This document shows positions 1 through 8,315 of a stretch of DNA of 64,000 nt, piece after piece. The stretch lies in NCBI RefSeq assembly GCF_022179805.1, contig NZ_BPUO01000001.1, positions 496,001 through 560,000 of the forward strand, read 5' to 3'. The notes beneath the pieces are model-generated. The model was not told the origin of the DNA. It did no database searches and saw only the letters and a program-made list of their open reading frames with translations. A program made the position numbers and the translations under genes. Numbering within the stretch: position 1 is the stretch's first letter; each line of letters begins with the position of its first letter. The DNA comes from Cupriavidus pauculus. Its GTDB lineage: Bacteria; Pseudomonadota; Gammaproteobacteria; Burkholderiales; Burkholderiaceae.

Positions 1-35
1 GGCGCCGCCGCCGCACCACCGAGATCGCCGCCTGA
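1..35 (+). CDS. possible 3' end of an upstream gene
   Basis: Frame 3 reads RRRRTTEIAA followed by TGA at 33-35, which could be the last codons of a gene beginning left of the window. Ten residues are too few to assign a family. The other two forward frames also give GC-rich, low-information peptides, so the call rests only on the stop codon position before the 136 bp gap that precedes the glycosyltransferase. In that gap I see only the GAGGAG ribosome site just before the next gene. Confidence 0.3.
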   Translation, partial: RRRRTTEIAA

Positions 36-171
36 GCTCCACCAGGCCACTCTGCGGGCGACGCCGAACCCGCCGTCGCCCCTGACCTGCCGCATCCGTG
101 CGGCGCCAGCCACGCGCGGGCGCCGACCCGCAACACCACACCATCACGGCATTGCCGCCCGAGGAGCCACA

Positions 172-1287
172 ATGAGAGTCATGATCGTCACCGACGCCTG
201 GGAACCGCAGGTCAATGGCGTGGTTCGCACGCTGAAGTCGACACGCCGCGAGCTCGAGGCCATGGGCCATCTGGTGGATCTGCTCACACCGCTGGAATTC
301 CGCACGATCCCGTGCCCGACCTACCCCGAGATCCGCCTGTCGATCCTGCCGTCGGCCAAGGTCCGCCGCCGCATCGACGCGTTCCGCCCCGACGCCCTGC
401 ATATCGCCACCGAAGGGCCGCTTGGCCTGGCCGCCCGCGCCTACGCCATCAAGCACAAGCTCCCGTTCACCACGGCCTACCACACGCGATTTCCGGAATA
501 CGTGCAGGCGCGCTTCGGCATGCCGCTGGCCTGGACCTACCGCTTCCTGCGCTGGTTCCACGGCCCGGCACGTGCCGTGATGGCGCCGACCCCGGTGGTG
601 CTCAAGGACCTGCACGACTACGGCATCACGCATGGCGTGCTGTGGACGCGTGGCGTGGACCTGGACGTCTTCACCGCGCAGCGGCCGAACGTTTTAAACA
701 CCGCCCATCCGATCTTTCTCTACGTGGGTCGCGTGGCCGTCGAAAAGAACGTCGAAGCCTTCCTGCAGCTTGATCTGCCGGGCTCCAAGTGGGTGGTGGG
801 CGACGGCCCGGCGCTGGCCGCGCTGAAAGCGCGCTATCCGACGGCCAACTATCTTGGTGTGCTCAAACAGGCCGAACTGGCCAGGGTGTATGCTTCCGCC
901 GATGTCTTCGTGTTTCCCAGCAAGACCGACACCTTCGGGCTGGTCCTGCTGGAAGCATTGGCCAGCGGATTGCCCGTGGCGGCGTACCCGGTAACGGGTC
1001 CCATCGACGTGCTGGGCGACAGCCCCGCCGGCGTGATGCACGAAGACCTGCGGGAAGCCTGCCTGGAAGCCTTGCGCATCGACCGGGCAACGGCGCGCGC
1101 CCATGCGGAAAAATTCTCGTGGCGCGCGGCATCCGAACAATTTCTTGCGCATCTGCGTCCGCTGCCCGGCGCGGCGGGCGGATCCGACAACCCGGCATCT
1201 TCCGTCGTCCCCGAAAATGGCCAAGTCCCAACCCACGCTACCGCCCGATCCGTCGCTGCACCGGCAGACCACCACCAGGGCGGCTGA
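172..1287 (+). CDS. GT4-type glycosyltransferase (alpha-mannosyltransferase-like)
   Basis: A cytoplasmic or membrane-associated glycosyltransferase of the GT-B fold that transfers a sugar from a nucleotide donor. The N-terminal domain starts VTDAWEPQVNGVVRT, typical of the GDP-mannose-dependent MgtA/PimB-like group, and YHTRFPEYV lies near residue 105. The C-terminal GT4 donor domain has FLYVGRVAVEKN near 180 and the conserved FVFPSKTDTFGLVLLEALASG near 245, where the glutamates contact the nucleotide sugar. The ATG is preceded by GAGGAG at a good distance. The last 50 or so residues are low complexity, and the final 71 bp overlap the next gene in another frame. Acceptor and donor are unknown; a glycolipid or envelope role is plausible given the diacylglycerol kinase next door. 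Confidence 0.85.
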   Translation: MRVMIVTDAWEPQVNGVVRTLKSTRRELEAMGHLVDLLTPLEFRTIPCPTYPEIRLSILPSAKVRRRIDAFRPDALHIATEGPLGLAARAYAIKHKLPFTTAYHTRFPEYVQARFGMPLAWTYRFLRWFHGPARAVMAPTPVVLKDLHDYGITHGVLWTRGVDLDVFTAQRPNVLNTAHPIFLYVGRVAVEKNVEAFLQLDLPGSKWVVGDGPALAALKARYPTANYLGVLKQAELARVYASADVFVFPSKTDTFGLVLLEALASGLPVAAYPVTGPIDVLGDSPAGVMHEDLREACLEALRIDRATARAHAEKFSWRAASEQFLAHLRPLPGAAGGSDNPASSVVPENGQVPTHATARSVAAPADHHQGG

Positions 1288-1711
1288 AGCCGACGCCGAC
1301 TACTCGATCGAGAAGAACCCCCACAAGGGCAACCGCGGCCTGACCCGTGCCTGGCACGCGGCGATCAACTCGCTGTCTGGCCTGCGCTATGCGGTGCTGG
1401 AAGAAAGCGCGTTCCGCCAGGAGCTGACACTGGTGGTCATCCTCACGCCGTGCGCGTTCATCCTGCCGGTGTCGATCGTCGAGCGCGTGCTGCTGCTGGG
1501 CACGCTGCTGCTGGTGCTGATCGTGGAGCTGCTGAATTCCAGCGTGGAGGCCGCCATCGACCGCATTTCGCTGGAGCGCCACAGCCTGTCCAAGCGAGCC
1601 AAGGACTTTGGCAGCGCGGCGGTGATGCTGGCGCTGGTCCTGTGCGGTGGTACCTGGCTTGCGATTGGCGGCCCGCACCTGGTGGGATGGATCGGGTCAT
1701 TGCTGCACTGA
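1217..1711 (+). CDS. dgkA: diacylglycerol kinase DgkA
   Basis: A small trimeric inner-membrane kinase that phosphorylates diacylglycerol released by periplasmic glucan or lipid modification, returning it to phosphatidate. The 164-residue product has three membrane helices. It carries the family signature ELLNSSVEAAIDRISLE with the catalytic glutamates, followed by SKRAKDFGSAAV. The first 35 residues (MAKSQPTLPPDP...) are a polar extension beyond the 120-residue E. coli form and are encoded inside the upstream glycosyltransferase gene. No later ATG precedes the conserved domain, so this start is preferred. A strong terminator follows 20 bp downstream. The 71 bp overlap implies coupled expression. 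Confidence 0.93.
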   Translation: MAKSQPTLPPDPSLHRQTTTRAAEADADYSIEKNPHKGNRGLTRAWHAAINSLSGLRYAVLEESAFRQELTLVVILTPCAFILPVSIVERVLLLGTLLLVLIVELLNSSVEAAIDRISLERHSLSKRAKDFGSAAVMLALVLCGGTWLAIGGPHLVGWIGSLLH

Positions 1712-1730
1712 CTGGCATCCCAAAACAAAA

Positions 1731-1757
1731 ACGCCGCCCTTGCAGGCGGCGTTTTTT
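1731..1757. terminator. bidirectional intrinsic terminator
   Basis: Stem ACGCCGCC / GGCGGCGT with loop CTTGCA, followed on the plus strand by TTTTTCTT and preceded by an A-rich tract that gives a U-tract on the minus strand. It sits between the convergent dgkA and LOG genes and can end both. Confidence 0.9.
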
Positions 1758-1781
1758 CTTGCGGGCGTGTGGAGACGAAGC

Positions 1782-2366
1782 TCAGGTCTTGTCGCGCCCC
1801 GCCTGCCACTTGTCCACGCGCACGCGCGGCGCGGCGGCCAGCTGGCCAAGCAGTTCGTCGGGGCGGGTCGACGTGTGCAGCATGTCGGCATGCACCTGCT
1901 TCAGGAATCCTTCATCCACGGCGTGCTTCAGGAACGCCAGCATGCCGTCGTAGAAGCCCGCCACGTTGAGCAGGCCCACGGGCTTGTCGTGATAGCCAAG
2001 CTGCGCCCACGTGAACGTCTCGAACAGTTCCTCGAACGTGCCCACGCCGCCGGGCATGGCGATGAAGGCGTCGGACCGGTCGGCCATCATCTGCTTGCGC
2101 TCGTGCATGTTGCGCACCACATGCAGCTCGGTCAGGCCCCGATGCCCCACCTCTTTCTGCATCAGCGCATCGGGAATCACGCCGACGACCGCGCCGCCAT
2201 GGGCCATCACACTGTCGGCAACGATGCCCATCAAACCCACCTTGCCGCCGCCGTAGACCAGCGTCAGCCCCTGCTCGGCCATGGTACGGCCCAGCACGGT
2301 CGCCGCTTCGGCATATTCGGGCCGGAAACCGGGGCTCGAACCGCAATACACGCAAACCGATTTCAT
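1782..2366 (-). CDS. LOG family nucleoside 5'-monophosphate phosphoribohydrolase
   Basis: A Rossmann-fold enzyme of the TIGR00730/LOG family (194 aa). Family members release the free base from cytokinin riboside 5'-monophosphate or from ordinary AMP. It begins KSVCVYCGSSPG. The signature MPGGVGTFEELFE near residue 105 is the phosphate-binding and catalytic PGGxGTxxE loop, and LVYGGGKVGLMG lies near residue 36. Its start overlaps the stop of the TetR gene by 4 bp (ATGA), so the two are translationally coupled. Whether the protein makes cytokinin-like bases or just recycles nucleotides cannot be told from sequence. Confidence 0.88.
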   Translation of the reverse strand: MKSVCVYCGSSPGFRPEYAEAATVLGRTMAEQGLTLVYGGGKVGLMGIVADSVMAHGGAVVGVIPDALMQKEVGHRGLTELHVVRNMHERKQMMADRSDAFIAMPGGVGTFEELFETFTWAQLGYHDKPVGLLNVAGFYDGMLAFLKHAVDEGFLKQVHADMLHTSTRPDELLGQLAAAPRVRVDKWQAGRDKT

Positions 2367-3082
2367 TTCTTGTCCTTTTCGGCCTTGGCCGCCTTGGCCG
2401 CCTCGGCTTCGGCCTTCTGGGCGGCATATTCGCGCGCCAGCTGGTCAAACGCCTCGCGCGCCTTGCCACGCAGGTACGGCGCCAGGATCGAGAAGATGTG
2501 ATAGCTGGACCCGTGCAGGTAGCCACGGATCTGGTCGGGATCGTTGTACTGGCGCGGATGCTGCACGAACTGGAACGACAACCAGTATGTGGCGATCACG
2601 ACGATATTGGTGCACACCGCGTCCACCTGCTCGGGCGTGGCTTCCATGTCGCCGTCTTCCTGGAACTGGCGGCAGATCTCCAGCGCAAAGCGCTTCTTCT
2701 GCTCGACGATCCGCTTGAAGTTCGTCTCCAGCATGCGGTTGCGCGCCAGCAGGTCGTTGATGTCCCGGTACAGGAAGCGGTAGTTCCACAGGAACTCGGA
2801 CATGTACTGCAGGTAACCCCAGCTCTCGCCCAGCGTGGCCTTGTGGTCTTCGGGCATCTTCAGGCGACGCTCCATCTCCTGCTCGAAGCGCACGAAGATC
2901 GAGTTGATGATGTCGTCCTTGTTGCGGAAGTGGTAGTACAGGTTGCCTGGGCTGATCTCCATGGCTTCCGCAATCGTCGTGGTCGTGACGTTCGGCTCGC
3001 CCAGTTCATTGAACAGGCGTAGCGAAACGTCGAGGATGCGGTCTCGGGTACGGCGCGGACCAGCTTGCGGTTTGGCTTCCAT
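2363..3082 (-). CDS. TetR/AcrR family transcriptional regulator
   Basis: A 239-residue one-component repressor. The N-terminal helix-turn-helix spans about residues 12-58 (RDRILDVSLRLFNELGEPNV through ISPGNLYYHFRNKDDI) and is typical of TetR proteins. The ligand domain is followed by a charged alanine/lysine/glutamate-rich tail of about 30 residues that is likely helical and disordered. On its strand a perfect TATAAT lies about 37 bp upstream of the start (3119-3124). It is the first gene of a two-gene operon with the LOG enzyme. Ligand and targets are unknown; autoregulation is usual for the family but not shown here. Confidence 0.88.
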   Translation of the reverse strand: MEAKPQAGPRRTRDRILDVSLRLFNELGEPNVTTTTIAEAMEISPGNLYYHFRNKDDIINSIFVRFEQEMERRLKMPEDHKATLGESWGYLQYMSEFLWNYRFLYRDINDLLARNRMLETNFKRIVEQKKRFALEICRQFQEDGDMEATPEQVDAVCTNIVVIATYWLSFQFVQHPRQYNDPDQIRGYLHGSSYHIFSILAPYLRGKAREAFDQLAREYAAQKAEAEAAKAAKAEKDKK

Positions 3083-3290
3083 GGATATCCGGAAAAACTG
3101 TGGATCGGCAGGATTGGGATTATAAGCACAGCGGGCGAAGGCACCTCCGCACGCGGCGCCGAAGTCACTGGCGGAACTTTGCAGATTTCGTCAGTTTGCT
3201 ATTCAGTCAGTTTCCGGCGACGACCAGAATTCAGGCCATAACGCGGCTTTCCTGTAGATCGTCCGCGAGTGAACCGTCCCGGAGCCTGTC

Positions 3291-3986
3291 GTGAATTTCC
3301 GCCCCCTTACCCCCTTGCTCGCGCTTGCAGGCGCCCTGGCCGCGCTGGTGGCGCCGACGGGTCCCGGCGCCCTGGCGTCGTCGACGGCGCCGTTCCGGCT
3401 GCGAGCCGACATGCTGCCGGTGTCGTGCGACGTGTCGTTTGCGGACAACGGCACGGTCGATTTCGGCGTGATCCGTGCGCAGGACCTCAGCGAGTCCACC
3501 TACACCAACCTCGATTTCAAGCGCATCACGATGACCGTGACATGCGATGCCGCGGCCAAGGTCGCGGTGTCGGCCACGGATGGCCGCAAGGGCACCGTCG
3601 CCGCAGGCGTCGGCTATTTCCTGTACTGGAACCAGAACGACAGCTCCATGTTCGGCGTGGGGGCCGTGGACGGCCACAACGTCGGCGCGTACATCATCTA
3701 TCGCGAGGACACGCCAAGTGCCGATGGCGCCAACGTCCGGACCATCGTTTCCGACAACGGCGGAACCACCTGGGCAAATCGCAATGACCAGACGAACGCC
3801 CTGATCCCGGACACGCGCCTGCATAGCTGGGCGCCTGCCTCGGGCACCGTGCAGCCGGGCAGTTTCAAGTCGATCACCCAGGTCTACAAGATCAATCTAG
3901 GCATCAACAAGAAGTCCGACCTGCCGCCGTTGACGCGGGAGATCCCGATCGACGGCTTGGCGACCTTCACGATCCAGTATCTCTAG
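3291..3986 (+). CDS. exported DUF1120-type protein
   Basis: A 231-residue secreted protein with a GTG start and a clear signal peptide (hydrophobic residues about 8-27, cleavage after ALA or ASS). The mature part has two cysteines, in LPVSCDVSF and TVTCDAAA, spaced as in the fimbrial-subunit-like DUF1120 family, and a beta-rich pattern ending in ATFTIQYL. Families of this fold form adhesive or structural surface proteins. No chaperone or usher gene lies nearby, so the partner machinery, if any, is elsewhere. The start is taken as GTG because the signal peptide begins there. The 208 bp before it hold only the TetR promoter on the opposite strand. Confidence 0.65.
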   Translation: MNFRPLTPLLALAGALAALVAPTGPGALASSTAPFRLRADMLPVSCDVSFADNGTVDFGVIRAQDLSESTYTNLDFKRITMTVTCDAAAKVAVSATDGRKGTVAAGVGYFLYWNQNDSSMFGVGAVDGHNVGAYIIYREDTPSADGANVRTIVSDNGGTTWANRNDQTNALIPDTRLHSWAPASGTVQPGSFKSITQVYKINLGINKKSDLPPLTREIPIDGLATFTIQYL

Positions 3987-4007
3987 CCGGAGGTCAGTAC
4001 CCGGAAC

Positions 4008-4610
4008 TTAGAAGCGCGAGCCCGGCTGTTTGAGGAATGCCAGTTCGTCGGGGGTGCTTGGCCTGCCCAGCATGGCGTTGCGGTGTGGGAACCGACCGAA
4101 ACGGGCGATGACGTCGCGATGCTTGATCGCCCACTCCACCGTATCCACCTTGCCGGCCGAGTCGTCGCGCAGCGCGCTCGTTTCACGCACCGAGATGTCC
4201 TGATCAGACAGCGATTCGGCATGCTCGAACGGCAGGTAGCAGAACACGCGGTGCCACGGCGTCGGCAGCATCCGGTCGGATCCGTCGGACAGCATGCGCC
4301 GCGCCAGCGCCAATGCCTGGCCGTCGGTGGCAAAGCTGTGGGGGTCGCCCCGGAACATGTTGCGCGGGAACTGGTCCAGCAGCACGATGCGCGCGCAGGC
4401 GCCTTCGGGTGTCACCGACCAGTCGTCGGGCTCGCCGTCGTGGATGGCCTGCCAGGTGGCCAGGAACCGCTCACGAATCCGCGCATCGAACGCATCCGAT
4501 TTGGCGAACCAGTCACGGCGCTGCACGTTCCAGTCCGGCGAGCCCGGCTGGCCGAACCAGAAATCGAGTACGGCCCGCGCCGCTTCCGGCAGCGCGTTAG
4601 CGCTGGACAT
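4008..4610 (-). CDS. DUF924 family protein
   Basis: A 200-residue cytoplasmic protein of the DUF924 family, an all-helical tetratricopeptide-like fold without an established reaction. Family hallmarks are LDFWFG near residue 15, IVLLDQFPRNMFRG near 75-88, and RFGRFPHRNAMLGR near the C-terminus. The start overlaps the 3' end of the truncated haemoglobin gene by 14 bp, which ties their translation together. The pairing with a globin might point to redox or oxygen-linked physiology, but that is inference from position only. Confidence 0.88.
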   Translation of the reverse strand: MSSANALPEAARAVLDFWFGQPGSPDWNVQRRDWFAKSDAFDARIRERFLATWQAIHDGEPDDWSVTPEGACARIVLLDQFPRNMFRGDPHSFATDGQALALARRMLSDGSDRMLPTPWHRVFCYLPFEHAESLSDQDISVRETSALRDDSAGKVDTVEWAIKHRDVIARFGRFPHRNAMLGRPSTPDELAFLKQPGSRF

Positions 4611-5016
4611 TGCGCATCCAGTCGGCGGTCTGGAACAGCGCCTGCATCAGGCGCATCTGCAGGTCATCGGACAAGCCTACGTCCTGCATCGCCAGCGCCA
4701 TGCAGCGCATCCACTGGTCACGCTCGCTGGTGCCGATCTCGAACGGCATGTGGCGCGCGCGCAGGCGCGGATGGCCAAAGCGATCGATGAAATAGTTGGG
4801 ACCGCCCAGCCAGCCGCACAGAAACCAGAACAGCTTGTCGCGCGAGCCGTCCAGCGATGGCGGATGCAGCGAGCGCAGCCCCGCGAACTGGGTTTCCAGG
4901 TCCATCAAGTCGTAGAAACGGTCGACCAGCTCGCGCACGCGCGTCTCTCCGCCAATCAGTTCATAGGCGGTGATTTCCTCGCGGTTGTCTTCGGGTTCAG
5001 AAGGTTCGGTGATCAT
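4597..5016 (-). CDS. group II truncated haemoglobin
   Basis: A 2-on-2 globin of about 139 residues that binds haem and small ligands such as O2 or NO. Visible features are YELIGGETRVRELVDRFYDLM at the start (helices A-B), HPP in the E-helix region, KLFWFLCGWLGGPNYFIDRFGHPRLRARHMPF containing the proximal histidine region, and the conserved DQWMRCMALAM. This matches group II (trHbO-like). The ATG at 5016 is preferred over an in-frame TTG at 5022. Only 6 bp separate it from the stop of the FtsX gene, and it overlaps DUF924 by 14 bp, so the genes are co-transcribed. Confidence 0.9.
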   Translation of the reverse strand: MITEPSEPEDNREEITAYELIGGETRVRELVDRFYDLMDLETQFAGLRSLHPPSLDGSRDKLFWFLCGWLGGPNYFIDRFGHPRLRARHMPFEIGTSERDQWMRCMALAMQDVGLSDDLQMRLMQALFQTADWMRNVQR

Positions 5017-5022
5017 TGCCAA

Positions 5023-7578
5023 TCAGTTCACATCGCGCAGCGTGGCCAGCGCCGGTTGCCGCAACACCTCGCGCAAACCGAGCCAGCCGCCGGCAAAAGC
5101 GCACAGCATGCCAGAAACCACGCCGACCGGCACGATCCAGCCATTGAAGCGGTACGGGAAGTCGAACACGAACTGCGACAGCCCCCAGCCCACGGCAATC
5201 GCGCCCAGGCTGGCCAGGAAGCCGGCCAGCCCGCCCACCACCAGGAATTCCGCGTACTGCGTCTGCCGCACCAGCGCAGCCGGCGCACCCAGCGCCTTGA
5301 GCAGGCCCGCGTCGCGCTTGCGTTCGTCACGCGCGCCGGACAGTGCCGCATACAGCACAGTCACCCCGGCCAGCAGCGTGAACACGAACAGGAATTCCAC
5401 GGCCGCGATCACCTGGTCGAGCACGTTCTGGATCTGCCGCAGGATCAGGTCCGTGTTCACCACGGTGATGTTCGGGAATGCCGAGGTGAGCTGATTGCCC
5501 AGCGCCGCCTTGGGCGGCGGCAGGTGGAACGACGTGATGTAGGTCTCGGGCAGGCCCTGCATCTTGGCGACGGGCAGGATCACGAAGAAATTCACGCGCA
5601 TCGAGCCCCATTCCAGCTTGCGCAGCGACGTGACCGGCGCCTCGACGATCTGGCCCGCCACATCGAAGCGCAGCGTATCGCCCAACTGGATGTGGAGCGT
5701 CTTGGCGATGCCCTCCTCCACCGACGCGCCGCCTTCCCACCGGCCGGCCACCACTTCGTTGCCATCGGGCACGTGGTCCATGTAGGACAGGTTGAACTCG
5801 CGCTCCACCAGGTTGCGCGCACGGCCGTCGGGATAGCTGCTGGCCTGTACCGGCCGGTCGCCAATCTGGATCAACCTGCCGCGCACCATCGGATACAGCA
5901 GGTCGTCGACCCCGCTCCTGGCCAGCATGGCGCGCAGCGGTTCGCGCTGGTCGGGCTGGATGTTGATGATGAAGCGGTTCGGCGCATCGGCCGGCGTGGC
6001 ATTGCGCCAGGAATCGACCAGGTCGTTGCGGGTCATGCCCAGCAGCAGCAGCGCCATCAGGCCCACGGCCAGCGCCACGGTCTGCAGCACCGTCACGCCA
6101 CGGCGGCGCTCCAGCACGGCCAGCGCGAAGCGCCAGCCCACGCTGCCCCGGGCGCGACCGCGCATGGTGCGCGACAGCGCCATCAGCAGCCCCAGCGCCA
6201 GCAACGCGAACACCACACCGGCGCCGACGAATCCGCCCGCCGTGGTGAGGCCGAGCTTGAGATCGCGCGCGGCCACCATCAGCAGCGCGACAAAGGCGCC
6301 CAGGCCCAGCGCGTAGGCCGTCCACGCCGACACGGGCGGCAGGCCGATGTCACGGCGCAGCACGCGCAGCGGCGCGATCCGGGTCAGCGCCAGCAGCGGC
6401 GGCAGCGCAAAGCCGGTCAGCAGCACCAGCCCCGCCGCCACGCCCACCAGCGCGGGCACCACGGTCGGATGCGGCAGCGACACCTGGAGGATGCCACCCA
6501 GCGACGCCAGCAGGCCGTAGTGCGCCGCATAGCCCAGCGCCACGCCCACCAGCGCGCCGCCCAGGCCCAGCAGCGTGAATTCAATGCCGAACGCGGCCAG
6601 GATCTGCCCGCGCGACAGGCCCATGCACTTGTAGACGGCCGTGGCGTCGGTATGGCGCTGCATGAAGCGCCGCGCCGACATGGCGATGGCCACCGCCGCG
6701 ATCATCGACGACAGCACCGCCACCAGCGACAGGAACCGCTCGGCGCGGTCCAGCGTGGCGCGCATCTGCGGCTGGCCCGATTCCAGCGATTCCACACGCG
6801 TATTGCGAAGATGGCGCCGCTCGATCTCGGCGGTCGCCCATTGGCGATAGACGTCCCCGGCCGCATCCGGCCCCGCCACCAGCAGGCGGTAGGTCACGCG
6901 GCTGCCCCAGCCGATCAGCTTGGTGCTGGCCAGGTCCGACATCGGCAGCAGCACGCGCGGCGCGAAGTTCATGAAGCCCGCGCCACGGTCCAGTTCCTGC
7001 GTGATGATGCGGTCGATGCGGAACGTCTTGCCGCCAAGCTGCAGGCCATCGCCCACACGCAGGCCCAGCGAGATCAGCAGCGCCTCGTCCACCCACACGG
7101 TGCCGGGCGCGGGAACGCCCTCCGCGCTGGTTTCGGCGCCGCCGGGCGCCGGTATCACCTTGAGCCGGCCGCGCAGCGGATAGCCGTCGGTGACCGCCTT
7201 CAGCGCCGCCAACTGGCTGGGCGCCTCGCCCTGGGCGGGCGCGCCGCTGGCCCGCGCCGTGGCCATGCTCGGGAACGTCACGGTCTGCGCCACCTGCAGG
7301 CCGTCGCGCGCGGCGCGCTCGGCAAAGGCGGGATCGAACGGCTGGTCGGCGATCAGCAGCACATCGGCCGCGATCATCTGCCGGGCGTCGCGCTCCAGCC
7401 CCAGCCGCATGCGGTCCGCCAGGAAGCCCACGCTGGTCAGCGCCGCCACGGCCAGCACCAGCGCAAACAGCAGCAGCGTCAACTCGCCGGCCAGCCAGTC
7501 GCGGCGGGCCATGCGCAGCGCCTGGCGCCACGGGGAAAACTTCACTTCACGATCATCGGGATGGAATGCAGTCGACAT
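5023..7578 (-). CDS. FtsX-like ABC transporter permease (YbbP type)
   Basis: An 851-residue inner-membrane permease of the MacB/FtsX superfamily, YbbP-like. It has an N-terminal helix (about residues 33-55), a large periplasmic domain, then a group of membrane helices, a second periplasmic segment and a final three-helix FtsX domain ending in a VLRQPALATLRDVN tail. The length fits the duplicated FtsX architecture of lipoprotein- or lipid-handling permeases. No ATP-binding subunit is encoded next to it or anywhere in this window, which is unusual because these permeases need a YbbA/LolD-like ATPase. Its substrate is unknown. Confidence 0.88.
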   Translation of the reverse strand: MSTAFHPDDREVKFSPWRQALRMARRDWLAGELTLLLFALVLAVAALTSVGFLADRMRLGLERDARQMIAADVLLIADQPFDPAFAERAARDGLQVAQTVTFPSMATARASGAPAQGEAPSQLAALKAVTDGYPLRGRLKVIPAPGGAETSAEGVPAPGTVWVDEALLISLGLRVGDGLQLGGKTFRIDRIITQELDRGAGFMNFAPRVLLPMSDLASTKLIGWGSRVTYRLLVAGPDAAGDVYRQWATAEIERRHLRNTRVESLESGQPQMRATLDRAERFLSLVAVLSSMIAAVAIAMSARRFMQRHTDATAVYKCMGLSRGQILAAFGIEFTLLGLGGALVGVALGYAAHYGLLASLGGILQVSLPHPTVVPALVGVAAGLVLLTGFALPPLLALTRIAPLRVLRRDIGLPPVSAWTAYALGLGAFVALLMVAARDLKLGLTTAGGFVGAGVVFALLALGLLMALSRTMRGRARGSVGWRFALAVLERRRGVTVLQTVALAVGLMALLLLGMTRNDLVDSWRNATPADAPNRFIINIQPDQREPLRAMLARSGVDDLLYPMVRGRLIQIGDRPVQASSYPDGRARNLVEREFNLSYMDHVPDGNEVVAGRWEGGASVEEGIAKTLHIQLGDTLRFDVAGQIVEAPVTSLRKLEWGSMRVNFFVILPVAKMQGLPETYITSFHLPPPKAALGNQLTSAFPNITVVNTDLILRQIQNVLDQVIAAVEFLFVFTLLAGVTVLYAALSGARDERKRDAGLLKALGAPAALVRQTQYAEFLVVGGLAGFLASLGAIAVGWGLSQFVFDFPYRFNGWIVPVGVVSGMLCAFAGGWLGLREVLRQPALATLRDVN

Positions 7579-7601
7579 GTTCGGCTGACGGATTCAAGGA
7601 C

Positions 7602-7625
7602 TCGGAAATTCGGAAATTCGGAAAT
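7602..7625. repeat. 8-bp tandem repeat, three copies
   Basis: Three perfect copies of TCGGAAAT lie head to tail in the 47 bp gap between the DUF4126 stop and the FtsX permease start, ending right at the DUF4126 stop codon. Such repeats can change copy number by slippage and would then alter the spacing ahead of the permease gene. Confidence 0.9.
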
Positions 7626-8228
7626 TCAGGGACGATGCGGCGGGTTGTCGGCCTTGCCGCGCAGGCTGGCATGCAGCCGGCGCACGCCGCGCCACAGCCG
7701 GGGTATCAGCCAGGCCGCGATGATCAGGAACAGGACCAGCAGGACCAGGAACACCACGGGCAGGAAGAACGCCAGCAGCAGCCCGCCCACCGTGCCCACG
7801 TCCTCGGTGAATGAGGCCACCCAGTTCGAGAAAGGTTCGGGCGATACGTTGATCAGCGCCCGGGTGCCGGCCTTGGTCGCATGCGCGGTACCGGCCAGCG
7901 TGCCACCGATCAGCCCGGCGGCCACCGTCCATTGCGGGTCCATGTGGCCAAACGCGGCGGCGGCCAGGATGGCGCCGGCCGGAATGCGTATAAAGGTCTG
8001 CACGCCGTCCCAGGCCGTATCGAAGCCGGGCACCTTGTCGGCCACGAACTCGGCCACGGTCAGCGCCGCCGCCACGCCGATCACCCACCACGACGACAGC
8101 ACCTGCAGGCCGGATGGCAGGTCGAGCCAGCCCAGGCGGGCCAGCACGCCCGCCGTCAGCACGGCCAGGTACAGTCGCAGGCCGCTGGCCCAGGACATGC
8201 CCGCGGCCAGCGCGGCGGTTTCCAGCAT
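7626..8228 (-). CDS. DUF4126 integral membrane protein
   Basis: A 200-residue membrane protein with about four to five hydrophobic segments. The N-terminus (AAGMSWASGLRLYLAVLTAGVLARLGWLDLP) and the GTLAGTAHATKAGTRALINVSPEPFSNW block match the DUF4126 family, whose biochemical role is not established. The C-terminal helix (about residues 148-172) is followed by a basic tail. It is the first gene of a leftward run that continues into the FtsX permease with a 47 bp gap. Confidence 0.83.
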   Translation of the reverse strand: MLETAALAAGMSWASGLRLYLAVLTAGVLARLGWLDLPSGLQVLSSWWVIGVAAALTVAEFVADKVPGFDTAWDGVQTFIRIPAGAILAAAAFGHMDPQWTVAAGLIGGTLAGTAHATKAGTRALINVSPEPFSNWVASFTEDVGTVGGLLLAFFLPVVFLVLLVLFLIIAAWLIPRLWRGVRRLHASLRGKADNPPHRP

Positions 8229-8315
8229 GAATGCTCCTTCGCGGCAGGCAGATCAACCTGACGAGAAGTGTAACTGGAATCGCGGACTGGGTTTTCGGCC
8301 AGCCCGGTGCCCGGC

